Positions 7,865-16,257 are shown, counted from the first letter of the stretch. The stretch is DNA of 64,000 bases from Desulfonatronovibrio hydrogenovorans DSM 9292 (GCF_000686525.1 NZ_JMKT01000011.1:124001-188000), one strand, 5' to 3'. Numbers and translations: made by a program. Notes: generated by a model from the sequence alone, not told the origin.

Positions 7865-8116
7865 TTAAGCCTTTTTACCATGGTCAGGTAGTGACTCTTC
7901 CCAGGACCTCACTCTTTCTCCTAGGACACACAATGGACACTGCGGGTTCTCACATCGGTGATATCTGAGCCGGCTGTTTCCCAGCCAGGGCTTGGTGGTT
8001 TGTACCCTGGTCTTCAACCCACAAAATGGGCATAGCGCCCCGTGCTTAGGGCTATACTCCACTCCTTCCCTGGCTGCATCCAGGGCTTTGGCTATTACGA
8101 TCAATGTTTTGTCCAT
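7865..8116 (-). CDS. Phage zinc-ribbon protein, Ogr/Delta-like
   Basis: The 83-residue protein has the pattern CPFC ... RYHRCENPQC, close to the Ogr/Delta zinc finger of P2-type late gene activators (CPxC, about 22 residues, RYxCxNxxC). An extra CPLCVLG follows. It starts just after the large terminase stop, with the ribosome site inside the terminase end (GAGGTGATGG), so it belongs to the terminase operon. A role in late transcription is possible but not shown; it may simply bind zinc in a small packaging accessory protein. Confidence 0.55.
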   Translation of the reverse strand: MDKTLIVIAKALDAAREGVEYSPKHGALCPFCGLKTRVQTTKPWLGNSRLRYHRCENPQCPLCVLGERVRSWEESLPDHGKKA

Positions 8117-8119
8117 CCA

Positions 8120-10126
8120 TCACCTCGCAAAAGGGTTTGATCCCTCAGTGAAGGGGTTCTTGGAATCCTTGCGCTGGCTGTGTTTCTGCCTGGTCTTTTG
8201 TTGAACTTGCTGGCTGCGGAATCTGATTCCCAGGATGTCTGCCAGGGCCAGGTTGTACACGGAACAGTCCCAGCCATGGTTGGCCCGGTTGGAAGGGCAT
8301 TCCCAGCGCTGTTTTTTTTCATTCAGGTATTCAGCGCACATATGTCTGGCCCAGTCTCTGGTGGTCTCGCTGTGCATTCTCCAGGCCCCAGGGTCCATGG
8401 CTGAAATCTGTAGACGGCCAGACAGCTCATCTTTGTAGTGATGGACATCCAGTTGAAGCAACGACAACCCGCCTGGAATTGATCTGTTTGATCCGGGGTA
8501 GGTGTCCAACTTGCTGTACTTATACGGTTTGTTGGAACGGTTGCGCATGCCCTGGACAGGATAGGCCTTACCCCGGTGTGCCCTGCAGAAGTCATAGACC
8601 TCGCTGGTTTTGTGCCCCATGGCATCTATTGCGGTCAGGGCCACAGTGTATTCATTGCCCATGGCGTCTAAGTACTTGTCTTCCCAGAGTAGCCTGCGCA
8701 AAGGATCAAATGCTTGATGGTACATCCATTGCCGATCCTGCAGGTCTTCAGGAGACATCTTGTGCCAGGTGGCCGGGATAAAACCTTCCCTGACCTGCCA
8801 GGAGTCCAGGGCGAAGCCGCGTCCCCAGGCCCGGATTTCATACCAAAAACCGTCGTCCTGAGTGTCAACTGCAGCAGTCAGACAGAATGCATCCGACGGC
8901 ACCAGTCCCCTGGGACGTTCATCGCGTAGTTCTAGGATCTGGTCTTCAACCCGTTCTGTCTCGTATTCCATCCAGGGTTCTGCTGCGTACCCATTGAGAA
9001 AGTCCCGCAACAATGTTTTGGAGGAGAGTCCGCGCAGGAAGGCAGCTGCGCATTCGGACAAAGAGACAAATGTAGACAGCCAGGCAGGTATGTGAAATCC
9101 GATGCGCGTTGGCCTGGACAGCTGCAGCTCAGTCATGAGCTCCCGCCCGGTCTGAACGCAACGCCATTCACCAAGAAGAACTGCCTGATCCCGGCGGGAG
9201 TCGTCCCAGCCTGATCCGCATTTTTCACATTGATACCAGGCCAGGCGCTCAGTCTCGATAATGGATGGGTCCCTTTCATCTGCAGGCCATTTTATGCCCC
9301 CTCTGCTGTCCTTTTCTCCAAAGACCATGGCCTGCATATGCCTGCATTCCGGACAGCAGACAGAGTATCTGAACGTCTTCTGAGCTGAGGTCAGGCTGCG
9401 CCAGATGGGGCCATGTTCCCAGGTGGGGGAGGAAATTTTGATAATCTTGCGGTCGTCCGGATAAGTGCGGGTACGTTTTATTCCAAGGGAAATAGGGTCG
9501 GTTTCTTTTTTAAGGGTGTCCGGATACTTATCAACTTCATCAAAAATAACGTACCGTTTGGGCTTGGTTGCCAAGCGGGGCACAGAAGTGGCCCAGGCAA
9601 TATGGATGGTCATGTGTTGCAGAGCTAGGCGCAAGCTGGACATATCCCTGGCCGCGGCTGTCTTGTACTGGCTGAGACGGGGGCTGTCATGGATCATGGT
9701 TTCAATGCGTTCGGACAGCTCGTCTTTGGCTGTCTGCTCATCAGCGAAGACAACCATGGCCGGACCGGGATCCTGATCAATCCACGAACCCAGGCAATTA
9801 TAGCTCATATCTGTCTTGCCAGTCTGTGGAGCGGCGCATACGGTCACATCCTGCACATGAGTACAGCCTGTTGCATCCATTATACCGGACAGATAAGGGG
9901 TGGTCTGGTTGGACCACTGGCCTTCGCGTGAACTGACCCGGACCCAGCGATGCTTTTCCGCCCACAGGGAGTTGGGCAGCTTGCGCCGTTTGCGCAGGAC
10001 CCGGCGCTCGGGCCGGGAAAAACCGGTGGCGTGGATCACTTGGTGGCCGGCCTGGATCTGGTTCCGGATTGATTCAGGCAGCCAGGCCGGGCAACGAGTA
10101 TAGTATATCTCTGGTGCTGCGGACAT
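8120..10126 (-). CDS. Phage terminase large subunit (GpA family)
   Basis: The product has 668 residues, the usual length for lambda GpA-type terminases. The ATPase domain has Walker A APQTGKTD (residues 99-106) and Walker B with catalytic acid in YVIFDEVDKYP (from 192). The C-terminal nuclease begins at AVDTQDDGFWYEIRAWGRG. A Cys4 segment (CCPECRHMQ ... CEKCGSGW) lies between them, as in other GpA proteins. It packages DNA into the prohead through the portal. The ATG overlaps the stop of the small subunit gene as TAATG, showing translational coupling. Confidence 0.95.
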   Translation of the reverse strand: MSAAPEIYYTRCPAWLPESIRNQIQAGHQVIHATGFSRPERRVLRKRRKLPNSLWAEKHRWVRVSSREGQWSNQTTPYLSGIMDATGCTHVQDVTVCAAPQTGKTDMSYNCLGSWIDQDPGPAMVVFADEQTAKDELSERIETMIHDSPRLSQYKTAAARDMSSLRLALQHMTIHIAWATSVPRLATKPKRYVIFDEVDKYPDTLKKETDPISLGIKRTRTYPDDRKIIKISSPTWEHGPIWRSLTSAQKTFRYSVCCPECRHMQAMVFGEKDSRGGIKWPADERDPSIIETERLAWYQCEKCGSGWDDSRRDQAVLLGEWRCVQTGRELMTELQLSRPTRIGFHIPAWLSTFVSLSECAAAFLRGLSSKTLLRDFLNGYAAEPWMEYETERVEDQILELRDERPRGLVPSDAFCLTAAVDTQDDGFWYEIRAWGRGFALDSWQVREGFIPATWHKMSPEDLQDRQWMYHQAFDPLRRLLWEDKYLDAMGNEYTVALTAIDAMGHKTSEVYDFCRAHRGKAYPVQGMRNRSNKPYKYSKLDTYPGSNRSIPGGLSLLQLDVHHYKDELSGRLQISAMDPGAWRMHSETTRDWARHMCAEYLNEKKQRWECPSNRANHGWDCSVYNLALADILGIRFRSQQVQQKTRQKHSQRKDSKNPFTEGSNPFAR

Positions 10127-10902
10127 TACTCAATATTTCCTTCGTTCTCGTCTCCAAATATCACCTGGAATCGGTCCATCCGGGCAAATTCGTTCATTGC
10201 CTGATCAAGCATGGCCAGGGCAGCAGTGATCAACTCTGGGACGAGTTCGTGCTTTCCCTGAACCAGGGCTGTCCATTCACGGGCTCTGGACCTGATTCTG
10301 GTTCTCAACTGAGAGTCCAGGACAGCAGCCCTGGATGCTAGCTCCAACTCCAGCAGTTCTCGCGGGACATACTTGCCCAGCTCTTTTTGGTATTCGAATT
10401 CCCGCTTTTTATTTTCCCAATTCAATTTCTCGATTTCTTTTTTCAACTTGACTTCATGAAGCTCTCCCACCTCATCCACATGCTGCTGGGTTTCTGGGGC
10501 GGCGAATCTGTCAAGCCCAGCACGAACGGCGTAAACATCAAGATCTCTGGGCAGGATGGAGCCGTCGGACTGGATCTTGACCAAGCCTTTGTTGCAGTCC
10601 TGGTAAAATTTTGTCTTACCTATCTTCCAGCCCTGGCGCTTGAGGTGAGCCACGGCCTCAAGTCTGTTGCGGGGAATAACCTCATCATCTGCCCCGGCAT
10701 ACTTGATCCACATCCGATCAACTGCCTCCTGCAAGCCCGCCCTGGCTGCATCCCAGTCTTTTTTTCTGGCCAGGGTGGATTCTGTATTATAAGCCTTGGC
10801 ACACTTGATCTGGGCATTATACAGGATCTTGAGTTCGGTCTGATCAGCCTGGTCAGTTACTTCCAGGAGCTGGGTCAGTTTGTCAGGTGGATGATTGGAC
10901 AT
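10126..10902 (-). CDS. Phage terminase small subunit-like protein
   Basis: The product has 258 residues. A helix-turn-helix-like segment (RNRLEAVAHLKRQGWKIGKT) is followed by KFYQDCNKGLVKIQSDGSIL, as in Nu1/terminase small subunits that recognise the cos/pac site. A long charged helix with Lys and Glu (EVKLKKEIEKLNWENKKREF) is a probable coiled coil for oligomerisation. Similar proteins precede GpA-type large subunits in many prophages, and the two genes overlap by one stop/start. The function is inferred mainly from position and the HTH. Confidence 0.72.
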   Translation of the reverse strand: MSNHPPDKLTQLLEVTDQADQTELKILYNAQIKCAKAYNTESTLARKKDWDAARAGLQEAVDRMWIKYAGADDEVIPRNRLEAVAHLKRQGWKIGKTKFYQDCNKGLVKIQSDGSILPRDLDVYAVRAGLDRFAAPETQQHVDEVGELHEVKLKKEIEKLNWENKKREFEYQKELGKYVPRELLELELASRAAVLDSQLRTRIRSRAREWTALVQGKHELVPELITAALAMLDQAMNEFARMDRFQVIFGDENEGNIE

Positions 10903-10936
10903 TTTTATATCGCAATATTTCTAAGTGGATTATTGA

Positions 10937-11296
10937 TCAGCATGGCCCATGGCCGGGAATCAGCAAGGGCTTTTTTTGTTTGCGGGCATAATCAATGGTG
11001 AACTTTGTGCCACGGCTGAGTCCGTCCCAAAAAGCAACGATCTGATCAGAGTAATCAACCAGGTCACAGTTACGCATAAAATACCATTTAACATGGTATG
11101 CTATATTCGGATCAGTTTTATGCAGCGGCAGAAAGACCTTGAATGGCAGTGCCCGATCTATGGCGTACCTCTGCGCCAGTGTGTCTGCGCCTTTTGCTCC
11201 ACCACTGACAATCTCTGTGATGTCCATGGTGTCTAAAACCTTGCACATCAGGTTGTAGTTGTTAAAGTTTCTGGAACCAATTATTCCTGCTTTCAT
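10937..11296 (-). CDS. SLOG-family protein (DUF2493-like)
   Basis: The product has 119 residues with the Rossmann-like SLOG fold: KAGIIGSRNFNNY at the N-terminus, VSGGAKGADTLAQRYA as the nucleotide-binding glycine loop, and QIVAFWDGLSRGTKF near the C-terminus. This is the DUF2493/YspA pattern. SLOG proteins bind nucleotides or nucleotide-derived ligands; phage versions are of unknown role. The gene follows, with a 4-base overlap, another protein of similar design. The pair lies between the primase and the terminase small subunit. Confidence 0.8.
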   Translation of the reverse strand: MKAGIIGSRNFNNYNLMCKVLDTMDITEIVSGGAKGADTLAQRYAIDRALPFKVFLPLHKTDPNIAYHVKWYFMRNCDLVDYSDQIVAFWDGLSRGTKFTIDYARKQKKPLLIPGHGPC

Positions 11297-11754
11297 TGGC
11301 CACCCTCATCCTCAAGGTTTAAAGATAAAAGCCCGACATCCAGTTCATCGGTGTCAATTTCCCATTCCTTTTCAATGGGGAATCCAACACTGGATTCGTG
11401 TTTTGCAATGTCAATCTGATGATATGTGAATTTCATGTCCATTTTTCTGGCTAGGGCAAGCTCATTGCTTGTGCCTCTGCTTACACCGTCATGAATAAAT
11501 ATTGCCCGGTCTCCACCCTTGAGCACTGCTTTACTGCGATGTTCAAAGGCTCCTCGCAGATGCTTGAAGTTCAAAAAATGCAAGGTCAAAGGCATGGCTA
11601 ATGTCTTGCACAGTTCTCGAACCACTCCACAGACACCTTCAGGCTCAGCATGGGTAACAATATGAGTTATGCCGTAGCGTTGAATTTCCTCCCTGAGCAG
11701 GATCTCCACCCGTTCATCTTTCAAAGTTCTACTTCCATGTACAGACAGCTTCAT
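11293..11754 (-). CDS. Second SLOG-like protein
   Basis: The product has 153 residues. It begins MKLSVHGSRTLKDERVE and has ITHIVTHAEPEGVCGVVREL, then RAIFIHDGVSRGTSNELALA. The order Gly-Ser-Arg, glycine/acidic loop, then an Asp-Gly-x-Ser-x-Gly-Thr segment matches the neighbouring SLOG protein, so this looks like a diverged tandem duplicate. I chose the ATG with AAGGA 7 bases upstream, since the longer frame runs back into the primase gene. The function is unknown; ligand binding is inferred from the fold. Confidence 0.6.
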   Translation of the reverse strand: MKLSVHGSRTLKDERVEILLREEIQRYGITHIVTHAEPEGVCGVVRELCKTLAMPLTLHFLNFKHLRGAFEHRSKAVLKGGDRAIFIHDGVSRGTSNELALARKMDMKFTYHQIDIAKHESSVGFPIEKEWEIDTDELDVGLLSLNLEDEGGQ

Positions 11755-11767
11755 GGTCATTTCCTTT

Positions 11768-13216
11768 TTATGACGATTTTTTCTCCAGCGGCTTCCAGTA
11801 ATTTCTGCGCGTGATTTTTTTATCCGGGTGCTGGAGCAGATACTCCATGACCTGATCATCATACCAGAACAGGTCATGAATTTCCCGGGAGAGTTCCTGA
11901 TTTTCATGCCACCACATGTGATGTTCCTGCCATCTACCGGCTTTCTGATGTAAAGGCTTAATCGCCAGCTTTTGAGAGCTGCATATCAACATGACGTCAG
12001 ACAGTTTGAGCAGGTCACCCATACGCTTGACAGAGACAGGAATGGCTTTCCGTTCTTCTGCCTGGTCTGCGCCTCCCCCTGTCTCCCTTTTCTCAACAGG
12101 CCCCGCCTCCCCTCTATTCTTCAATTCAGGCGCAAGCATTCCAATGCGCCAGGTGTTGGGCAGGGCATCCAGGATCCATTGGCGGATATTGTGGCCAGCT
12201 TTAATCATTTCCCCTGGATCTTTGCACTCCTGGGGATGTTGCAAGTGTCTGGCAGTAGTGTAGTTCTCAAGCCACCATTTAGCGGCCTGGTCGCCAGCAC
12301 CGTCATTGTCCAGGGCCAGCATGATGCGTACGGCCCTGGCGCATGCATTGGAGGCCAGTTCATCTCTGGGTTTGGCACTGTTGGATCCCACGGCCAGAAC
12401 CTGCACCAGGTCGCCTGCCTCCTGAGCCACCAGCATGGCATCGAGTTCTGACTCGCAAATAAACAGGCACTGACTGCGACCAGTCCAGGTGGATTCGGCA
12501 AAAAACATGGGCATGGGTTCTGTGGCCGATCCTGGCAGCATGTAGTACCTGGGGTCCACGTCCGGCTCGGGCCTGCGGATCCGGATGCGGACCAGACGTT
12601 GAGCTCGGAAGCAAGGTATTACCAGACCTCTGGGGATCCAGAGCAGCTTGGGTTTTCCGGTTTTTTCACTCATGACCTGAGGCAGCCCCCAGCTGGAACG
12701 AGATCTAAAAGTCTTTTCCGGTATCCAGCCCAACTGAAATCGCTGCACGGTTTGACGCGTGAATCCACGTTTTGTGAGCCAGCTCATAGGTTCGGATGAA
12801 GCCAGTAAGGATCTGTTGGTTTGCTCCATCAGGTGAAGGGCCTTTTGCTGCCATGCCGAGTCAGGGTCCTGGACTGAGGTGGCGTCGATCACGGGTTTAG
12901 TGGTTCTGGAGACATGGCGCAGCCCAGGAATGCTTACAGGTCGAACATACTTGCCGTTACCGGTGTCCTTGCCTGCAATCCGGGCTGCTTCGGGAAATGA
13001 CAGTCCTTCGACTTGGCGCAGGTAGGTGATCATATCTCCTCCGATCTGGCAGCTGCGGCACCAAAAAGACCCTTGTCCATTGTTCTGGGCAGGCCAGACG
13101 TGAAAGCGGTCCTTGCCTCCACAGACAGGGCAGGGACTATGGTATTCACCACCCTTGGTTCCGGAAACCTTACAAGGCTGGATGCCGGCTTTGATGACAA
13201 GGTCGAGTATATTCAT
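11768..13216 (-). CDS. Phage primase with CHC2 zinc finger and toprim-like domain (P4-alpha N-terminal type)
   Basis: The product has 482 residues. The zinc finger is formed by Cys29/Cys32 (SPCPVCGGKDRFHVWP) and Cys53/Cys56 (FWCRSCQIGGDMI). The toprim-like region is LFICESELDAMLVAQ followed by RIMLALDNDGAGDQAAKWW. This is the zinc and primase half of the P4-alpha/DnaG-like enzymes; the helicase half is a separate gene upstream. It makes RNA primers for phage DNA replication. GGAGG lies 7 bases before the chosen ATG. Iteron-like repeats fill the space between this gene and the helicase gene. Confidence 0.9.
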   Translation of the reverse strand: MNILDLVIKAGIQPCKVSGTKGGEYHSPCPVCGGKDRFHVWPAQNNGQGSFWCRSCQIGGDMITYLRQVEGLSFPEAARIAGKDTGNGKYVRPVSIPGLRHVSRTTKPVIDATSVQDPDSAWQQKALHLMEQTNRSLLASSEPMSWLTKRGFTRQTVQRFQLGWIPEKTFRSRSSWGLPQVMSEKTGKPKLLWIPRGLVIPCFRAQRLVRIRIRRPEPDVDPRYYMLPGSATEPMPMFFAESTWTGRSQCLFICESELDAMLVAQEAGDLVQVLAVGSNSAKPRDELASNACARAVRIMLALDNDGAGDQAAKWWLENYTTARHLQHPQECKDPGEMIKAGHNIRQWILDALPNTWRIGMLAPELKNRGEAGPVEKRETGGGADQAEERKAIPVSVKRMGDLLKLSDVMLICSSQKLAIKPLHQKAGRWQEHHMWWHENQELSREIHDLFWYDDQVMEYLLQHPDKKITRRNYWKPLEKKSS

Positions 13217-13221
13217 GTTCG

Positions 13222-13455
13222 AACCCTCCAAACCCTCCGCAAACCCTCCAAAATTTTTTCCTTATATTAATATTAGTTATTTTTATTTTTGGAGAGTTGG
13301 AGAGTTTGGATAGTTATAAAGGAAACTTTAATAAAATATTCAAAATAAAATTATTGGAAGACTTTCAATAAAAACCCTCCAAAATTTCCAACTCTCCAAA
13401 CTCCGCACTAGGAAAATGTTTTCAGCTGGAGGGTTTCTGGAGAGTTGGAGGGTTT
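13222..13455. repeat. Iteron array in AT-rich spacer; candidate phage replication origin
   Basis: There are ten copies of the 8-mer AAC(C/T)CTCC in either orientation: forward at 13222, 13231, 13242, 13373 and 13390, and as GGAG(G/A)GTT at 13291, 13299, 13428, 13439 and 13447. A degenerate one lies at 13308. They flank two very AT-rich stretches (about 13251-13290 and 13316-13372). The block is the only non-coding stretch between the primase and the SF3 helicase genes. Phages with P4-type replication proteins carry origin iterons near these genes. Function as an origin is inference from layout. Confidence 0.7.
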
Positions 13456-14926
13456 AATTGTCAGCTGCCAGGACTACTCCCTTATAAAATACTGCTCCAT
13501 CTTTTTCCTTGGCAAACTTTTTGGTCATCCGCCGGCCAAACCATGTGATGCTGGGGACCTTGGAGCGGTGATATTTCTGATACCATTCAGAAAAAGAGGT
13601 ATATAAATCGTTACCAGAGGTCCTGGCTGTCTCTGGATCATCAAAGACCACACATTTTTCCTCAATAAAGTCTGCAACAATGTCCTGTTCTCTCTGGTAT
13701 GTCTCTGCGGCCTCGCGTACAGAAGGAGGAGGAGCCAGGCCGTTGCGCTGCCAAAGGATATTACCTCTGACCAGCCAGGCCAGAATTCCTGAAAGCTCAT
13801 TGAGTAATTTCTGCATTAAGTGATCGTCCCGGACCTTCTCGGTTGATTTCCGGGGGTTGCGGACAAATTGGAATGGCCAGTCAACTTTGAGCAGTCGACT
13901 CCAAAAGGCAAAGTCGTCTGCTGGTGCGTACGGATCGTTATTGGTCATGAGCACCAGCTTATGTGTGGGTCTGAAGTGACGTTCATGCTTGTCATGTGGG
14001 TTTCGACCAACCAATGTATCGCCCCCGGTGAACCATTTAATACGGGAAGGACTGAATCTTCTGGCCTCGTCCGACTCTGAGGCTGTGGCCAAGCGACGGC
14101 TGTACAAGCTCATAATGTCAGGGGTAGGGCCGGATGATGACTTCTGGCGTCCCTGATCCAACAGCATTTCGGCTTGAATTGGTCCGGCATACGGACCCAG
14201 GATTCGTAGGATGGTCTCGATAAACACACCTTTGCCATTACGGCCCAGGCCTGAGAGGATCAGAAATACCTGCTCCTCGATCAGACCGGTGAGGCAGTAA
14301 CCAAAAAAGCGTTGAAGGAAATCGATGACGGGTTGATCTTCCAAAGATTCCCAGAGAAATTTTTCCCAGGTGGGGCAGGGGGCTTCAATGTCCAGCATAT
14401 CCACAGGGCAAGACTTGACGATCAGATCGCCTGGATGGCCGGGTCGGATTTCTCCTGTATCGAGCTCCAGGACTCCATTGCGACAACCCAGAAGCATGGG
14501 ATTCTGGTCCAGGTTGTCCCCGCGGACACTTATTGAAAGAGGTTCGCGCAGGTGAAAGGCAAAATCCAGGCAGGCGTTAACCCCGGCCGGGGATCTTAAG
14601 CGTGATGCCCGCTTGTAGCACTGCTTCTGCTTTTCAGTATAATATTTTTCCAGGTCTTCTTTACCTTCACTTGCAGCCTGACGGGATCTATCCTGCATCT
14701 CACGGGCTACCTCCAGGTACTTAATAGCCACTTCTTCCACCAGCTCCCGGTCCTGGCTCATAATATCAGGTTCCCAGTGATGACCCTGCCAGATCAGTGT
14801 CTCGTCGCCCATCATATTTCGGAGCACCTTATTCTGGTGTATGATGGCATACAGGGTACCGTCTCCCCTGGAGTTTGCATCCAGGCATTCAAGTACCAGA
14901 TCTGTGGTTATCCCCAGTTTGGGCAT
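13454..14926 (-). CDS. Phage SF3 helicase (P4/D5 primase C-terminal family)
   Basis: The product has 490 residues. Walker A is GLGRNGKGVFIETILRILG; the B' region is RLATASESDEARRFSPSRIK, followed by KWFTGGDTLVGR; sensor 1 is FRPTHKLVLMTNNDP. This is the D5_N/SF3 helicase family that unwinds DNA at phage origins and works with a zinc primase. I place the start at the ATG overlapping an upstream stop as TAATG, with AGGAG 5 bases before it. A longer in-frame version to 15046 lacks any ribosome site. The gene ends within the last iteron of the putative origin. Confidence 0.92.
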   Translation of the reverse strand: MPKLGITTDLVLECLDANSRGDGTLYAIIHQNKVLRNMMGDETLIWQGHHWEPDIMSQDRELVEEVAIKYLEVAREMQDRSRQAASEGKEDLEKYYTEKQKQCYKRASRLRSPAGVNACLDFAFHLREPLSISVRGDNLDQNPMLLGCRNGVLELDTGEIRPGHPGDLIVKSCPVDMLDIEAPCPTWEKFLWESLEDQPVIDFLQRFFGYCLTGLIEEQVFLILSGLGRNGKGVFIETILRILGPYAGPIQAEMLLDQGRQKSSSGPTPDIMSLYSRRLATASESDEARRFSPSRIKWFTGGDTLVGRNPHDKHERHFRPTHKLVLMTNNDPYAPADDFAFWSRLLKVDWPFQFVRNPRKSTEKVRDDHLMQKLLNELSGILAWLVRGNILWQRNGLAPPPSVREAAETYQREQDIVADFIEEKCVVFDDPETARTSGNDLYTSFSEWYQKYHRSKVPSITWFGRRMTKKFAKEKDGAVFYKGVVLAADN

Positions 14927-15210
14927 TAAGTCTCCTGATTCCATTTTTCCGCGCAATATTTCCATGTAAAAGTTCTGACTTTTTGCGGCTCGCTGATCCG
15001 CATGGCAGAAAAGCCCAGGAAGGACCCAAAAAGTTTCAACTGACATGGAGCGTTTGGTTTAGATGTAAGCAAAGGGGGGAAAGGGGGGAAGTCAGCAGCC
15101 CCTGACCCTTCCATGCTGACAAGGATCTTCTCGTTAACGCCGATCTTGCTTGAGATACCGAGAATCAAATTAAATCCCCTATTCTGGACCGAGGTCGTCT
15201 TTTCTGGCAT
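14926..15210 (-). CDS. Small unknown phage ORF coupled to the helicase gene
   Basis: The 94-codon frame ends with TAATG, sharing its last base with the helicase start, and carries the helicase ribosome site (AGGAGACT) in its final codons. The product has a short proline and phenylalanine-rich stretch (ADFPPFPPLLTSKPN) and no recognised domain. Coupling favours expression, but the start is uncertain: the ATG used here has no clear ribosome site, and internal starts are possible. Confidence 0.4.
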   Translation of the reverse strand: MPEKTTSVQNRGFNLILGISSKIGVNEKILVSMEGSGAADFPPFPPLLTSKPNAPCQLKLFGSFLGFSAMRISEPQKVRTFTWKYCAEKWNQET

Positions 15211-15242
15211 GAATTATCCGAAAGATCATAAGGAGGAGTTGC

Positions 15243-15503
15243 ATGACTAAGTTTTCCCTTGCCCAGCATAAGCAGTACGGTTTGATGTTGCAGGATTGCC
15301 ATGACAAACTGATTGAGTTTCAAGTGGCTGTCGGACAGGCCTACGGTGTCAATTCTCCTGCATCAAAGTTTGTTCGCCTGGCTGTCCATGACATTAAAGA
15401 CCTTAAAATCGAGATGGAAAAGATTGTTTTCTTGGAGAACCGCAGCCTCGAGCACCGGGAAAAGGTGAGCATTTACACTCCCAATCTCCGGGACAATTCC
15501 TGA
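15243..15503 (+). CDS. Small unknown phage protein on the opposite strand
   Basis: The product has 86 residues, mostly helical (SPASKFVRLAVHDIKDLKIE), with no family I recognise. AAGGAGGAG lies 4 to 5 bases before the ATG, one of the best ribosome sites in the prophage, so I consider it real although every neighbour is on the minus strand. Its 3' end overlaps a minus-strand gene by about 100 bases. A promoter of its own would be needed. Confidence 0.6.
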   Translation: MTKFSLAQHKQYGLMLQDCHDKLIEFQVAVGQAYGVNSPASKFVRLAVHDIKDLKIEMEKIVFLENRSLEHREKVSIYTPNLRDNS

Positions 15504-15903
15504 ATTCTGCCTGTCCATGGCTTTTCTTGCCTATGAGTATTGTCAGCTTAAACACCGGAGATATCCCAGGACAGGGGCAATGATAAAATACCGGCTCTTT
15601 CACCAAGTCGGTTCTGGGGTCAAACAGCTTGCCCAAAAAAACAGTCCTCTGTGGGAGACTTGGTGTCAGATATGCTTCAGGGAGGTCTCCCACAAAAATC
15701 ACAGGAACGCTTACGTCCACAAGCATCTCTGTGTCTGTAAGCTTGTCTTCGGCAATCACCCTGCCTTCCAGCACAGACATGAGCATTGTCAGTTCACCTG
15801 CCTCTCTGCTTGGATATACAAGGGCCACATCTGCGTCCGGCAGCGTGTTCAAAAAGTCCTGTTGGTCGCATCCCTGGTTCCATATGCTGACATTAAGCCT
15901 CAT
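15403..15903 (-). CDS. Unknown phage protein upstream of the replication genes
   Basis: The product has 166 residues from an ATG with GGAGG 8 bases upstream; a longer frame to 15993 lacks one. Residues 1-110 look like a folded alpha/beta domain (DVALVYPSREAGELTMLMSV, VSVPVIFVGDLPEAYLTPSL). The C-terminal 50 residues are Cys, Pro and Arg-rich and overlap the opposite gene, so the true end may be correct but atypical. No family is recognised. It is probably the first early gene before the helicase. Confidence 0.5.
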   Translation of the reverse strand: MRLNVSIWNQGCDQQDFLNTLPDADVALVYPSREAGELTMLMSVLEGRVIAEDKLTDTEMLVDVSVPVIFVGDLPEAYLTPSLPQRTVFLGKLFDPRTDLVKEPVFYHCPCPGISPVFKLTILIGKKSHGQAEFRNCPGDWECKCSPFPGARGCGSPRKQSFPSRF

Positions 15904-15934
15904 AACTTTTCCTCCCTTTTGCCTAATTAATCGA

Positions 15935-16141
15935 TCAAATAATCCTTGATTTGGGTCTGCTGGCCAGACGCCGAGGCCTGCAGACCCTCCCAAAGATCAG
16001 TGGATTGTGGTCAGCCGTTTGCAGCAGGGATGGCCGCGTTCTCTGCCTCGGATACTGGCCAGGGGTTAGGAGCGCACCCAAGGCTTTCATCGGGGCCGCC
16101 ACGGACTCGGGCGCAAAAATTTTTAATGTGTAACCTCTCAA
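15935..16141 (-). CDS. Possible small phage ORF with TTG start
   Basis: The frame has 68 codons from a TTG with AAGGA 7 bases upstream. The protein is basic and Arg/Pro-rich in its second half (GQYPRQRTRP) with no recognised domain. Placement between the iteron-like GTCTTAC repeats and the next gene, and the ribosome site, argue for it. The unusual start and composition argue against. Confidence 0.3.
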   Translation of the reverse strand: MRGYTLKIFAPESVAAPMKALGALLTPGQYPRQRTRPSLLQTADHNPLIFGRVCRPRRLASRPKSRII

Positions 16142-16163
16142 TTTTTATTCCTTAATTTTTATT

Positions 16164-16243
16164 GTCTTACGCAAATCTTACTTTCATCAAACATTTGTCT
16201 TACTTGATCTGCCCAAAAAAACGGCGGTCTTACAAAGTCTTAC
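16164..16243. repeat. Five direct repeats of GTCTTAC
   Basis: GTCTTAC occurs at 16164, 16197, 16227 and 16237, and ATCTTAC at 16175, all in the same direction within 80 bases of AT-rich non-coding DNA. The last two lie inside the stem-loop of a terminator. They may be protein-binding iterons for replication or regulation. Confidence 0.5.
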
Positions 16244-16249
16244 CGCCGT
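16214..16249 (-). terminator. Terminator after the cro-copG transcript
   Basis: On the minus strand an 8-bp GC-rich stem (ACGGCGGT paired with ACCGCCGT) with a 13-base loop is followed by seven Ts. It lies just beyond the copG-like stop, so leftward transcription from the Cro promoter should end or be regulated here, separating immunity genes from replication genes. Confidence 0.8.
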
Positions 16250-16257
16250 ATTACAAG

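Noticed and set aside
13222-13455. CRISPR array
   Set aside because: The repeats are 8 bases, in both orientations and irregularly spaced, with no spacers of constant length.
15047-15243. Longer helicase start at 15046
   Set aside because: No ribosome site there, whereas the ATG at 14926 has AGGAG and overlaps the stop of an upstream frame.
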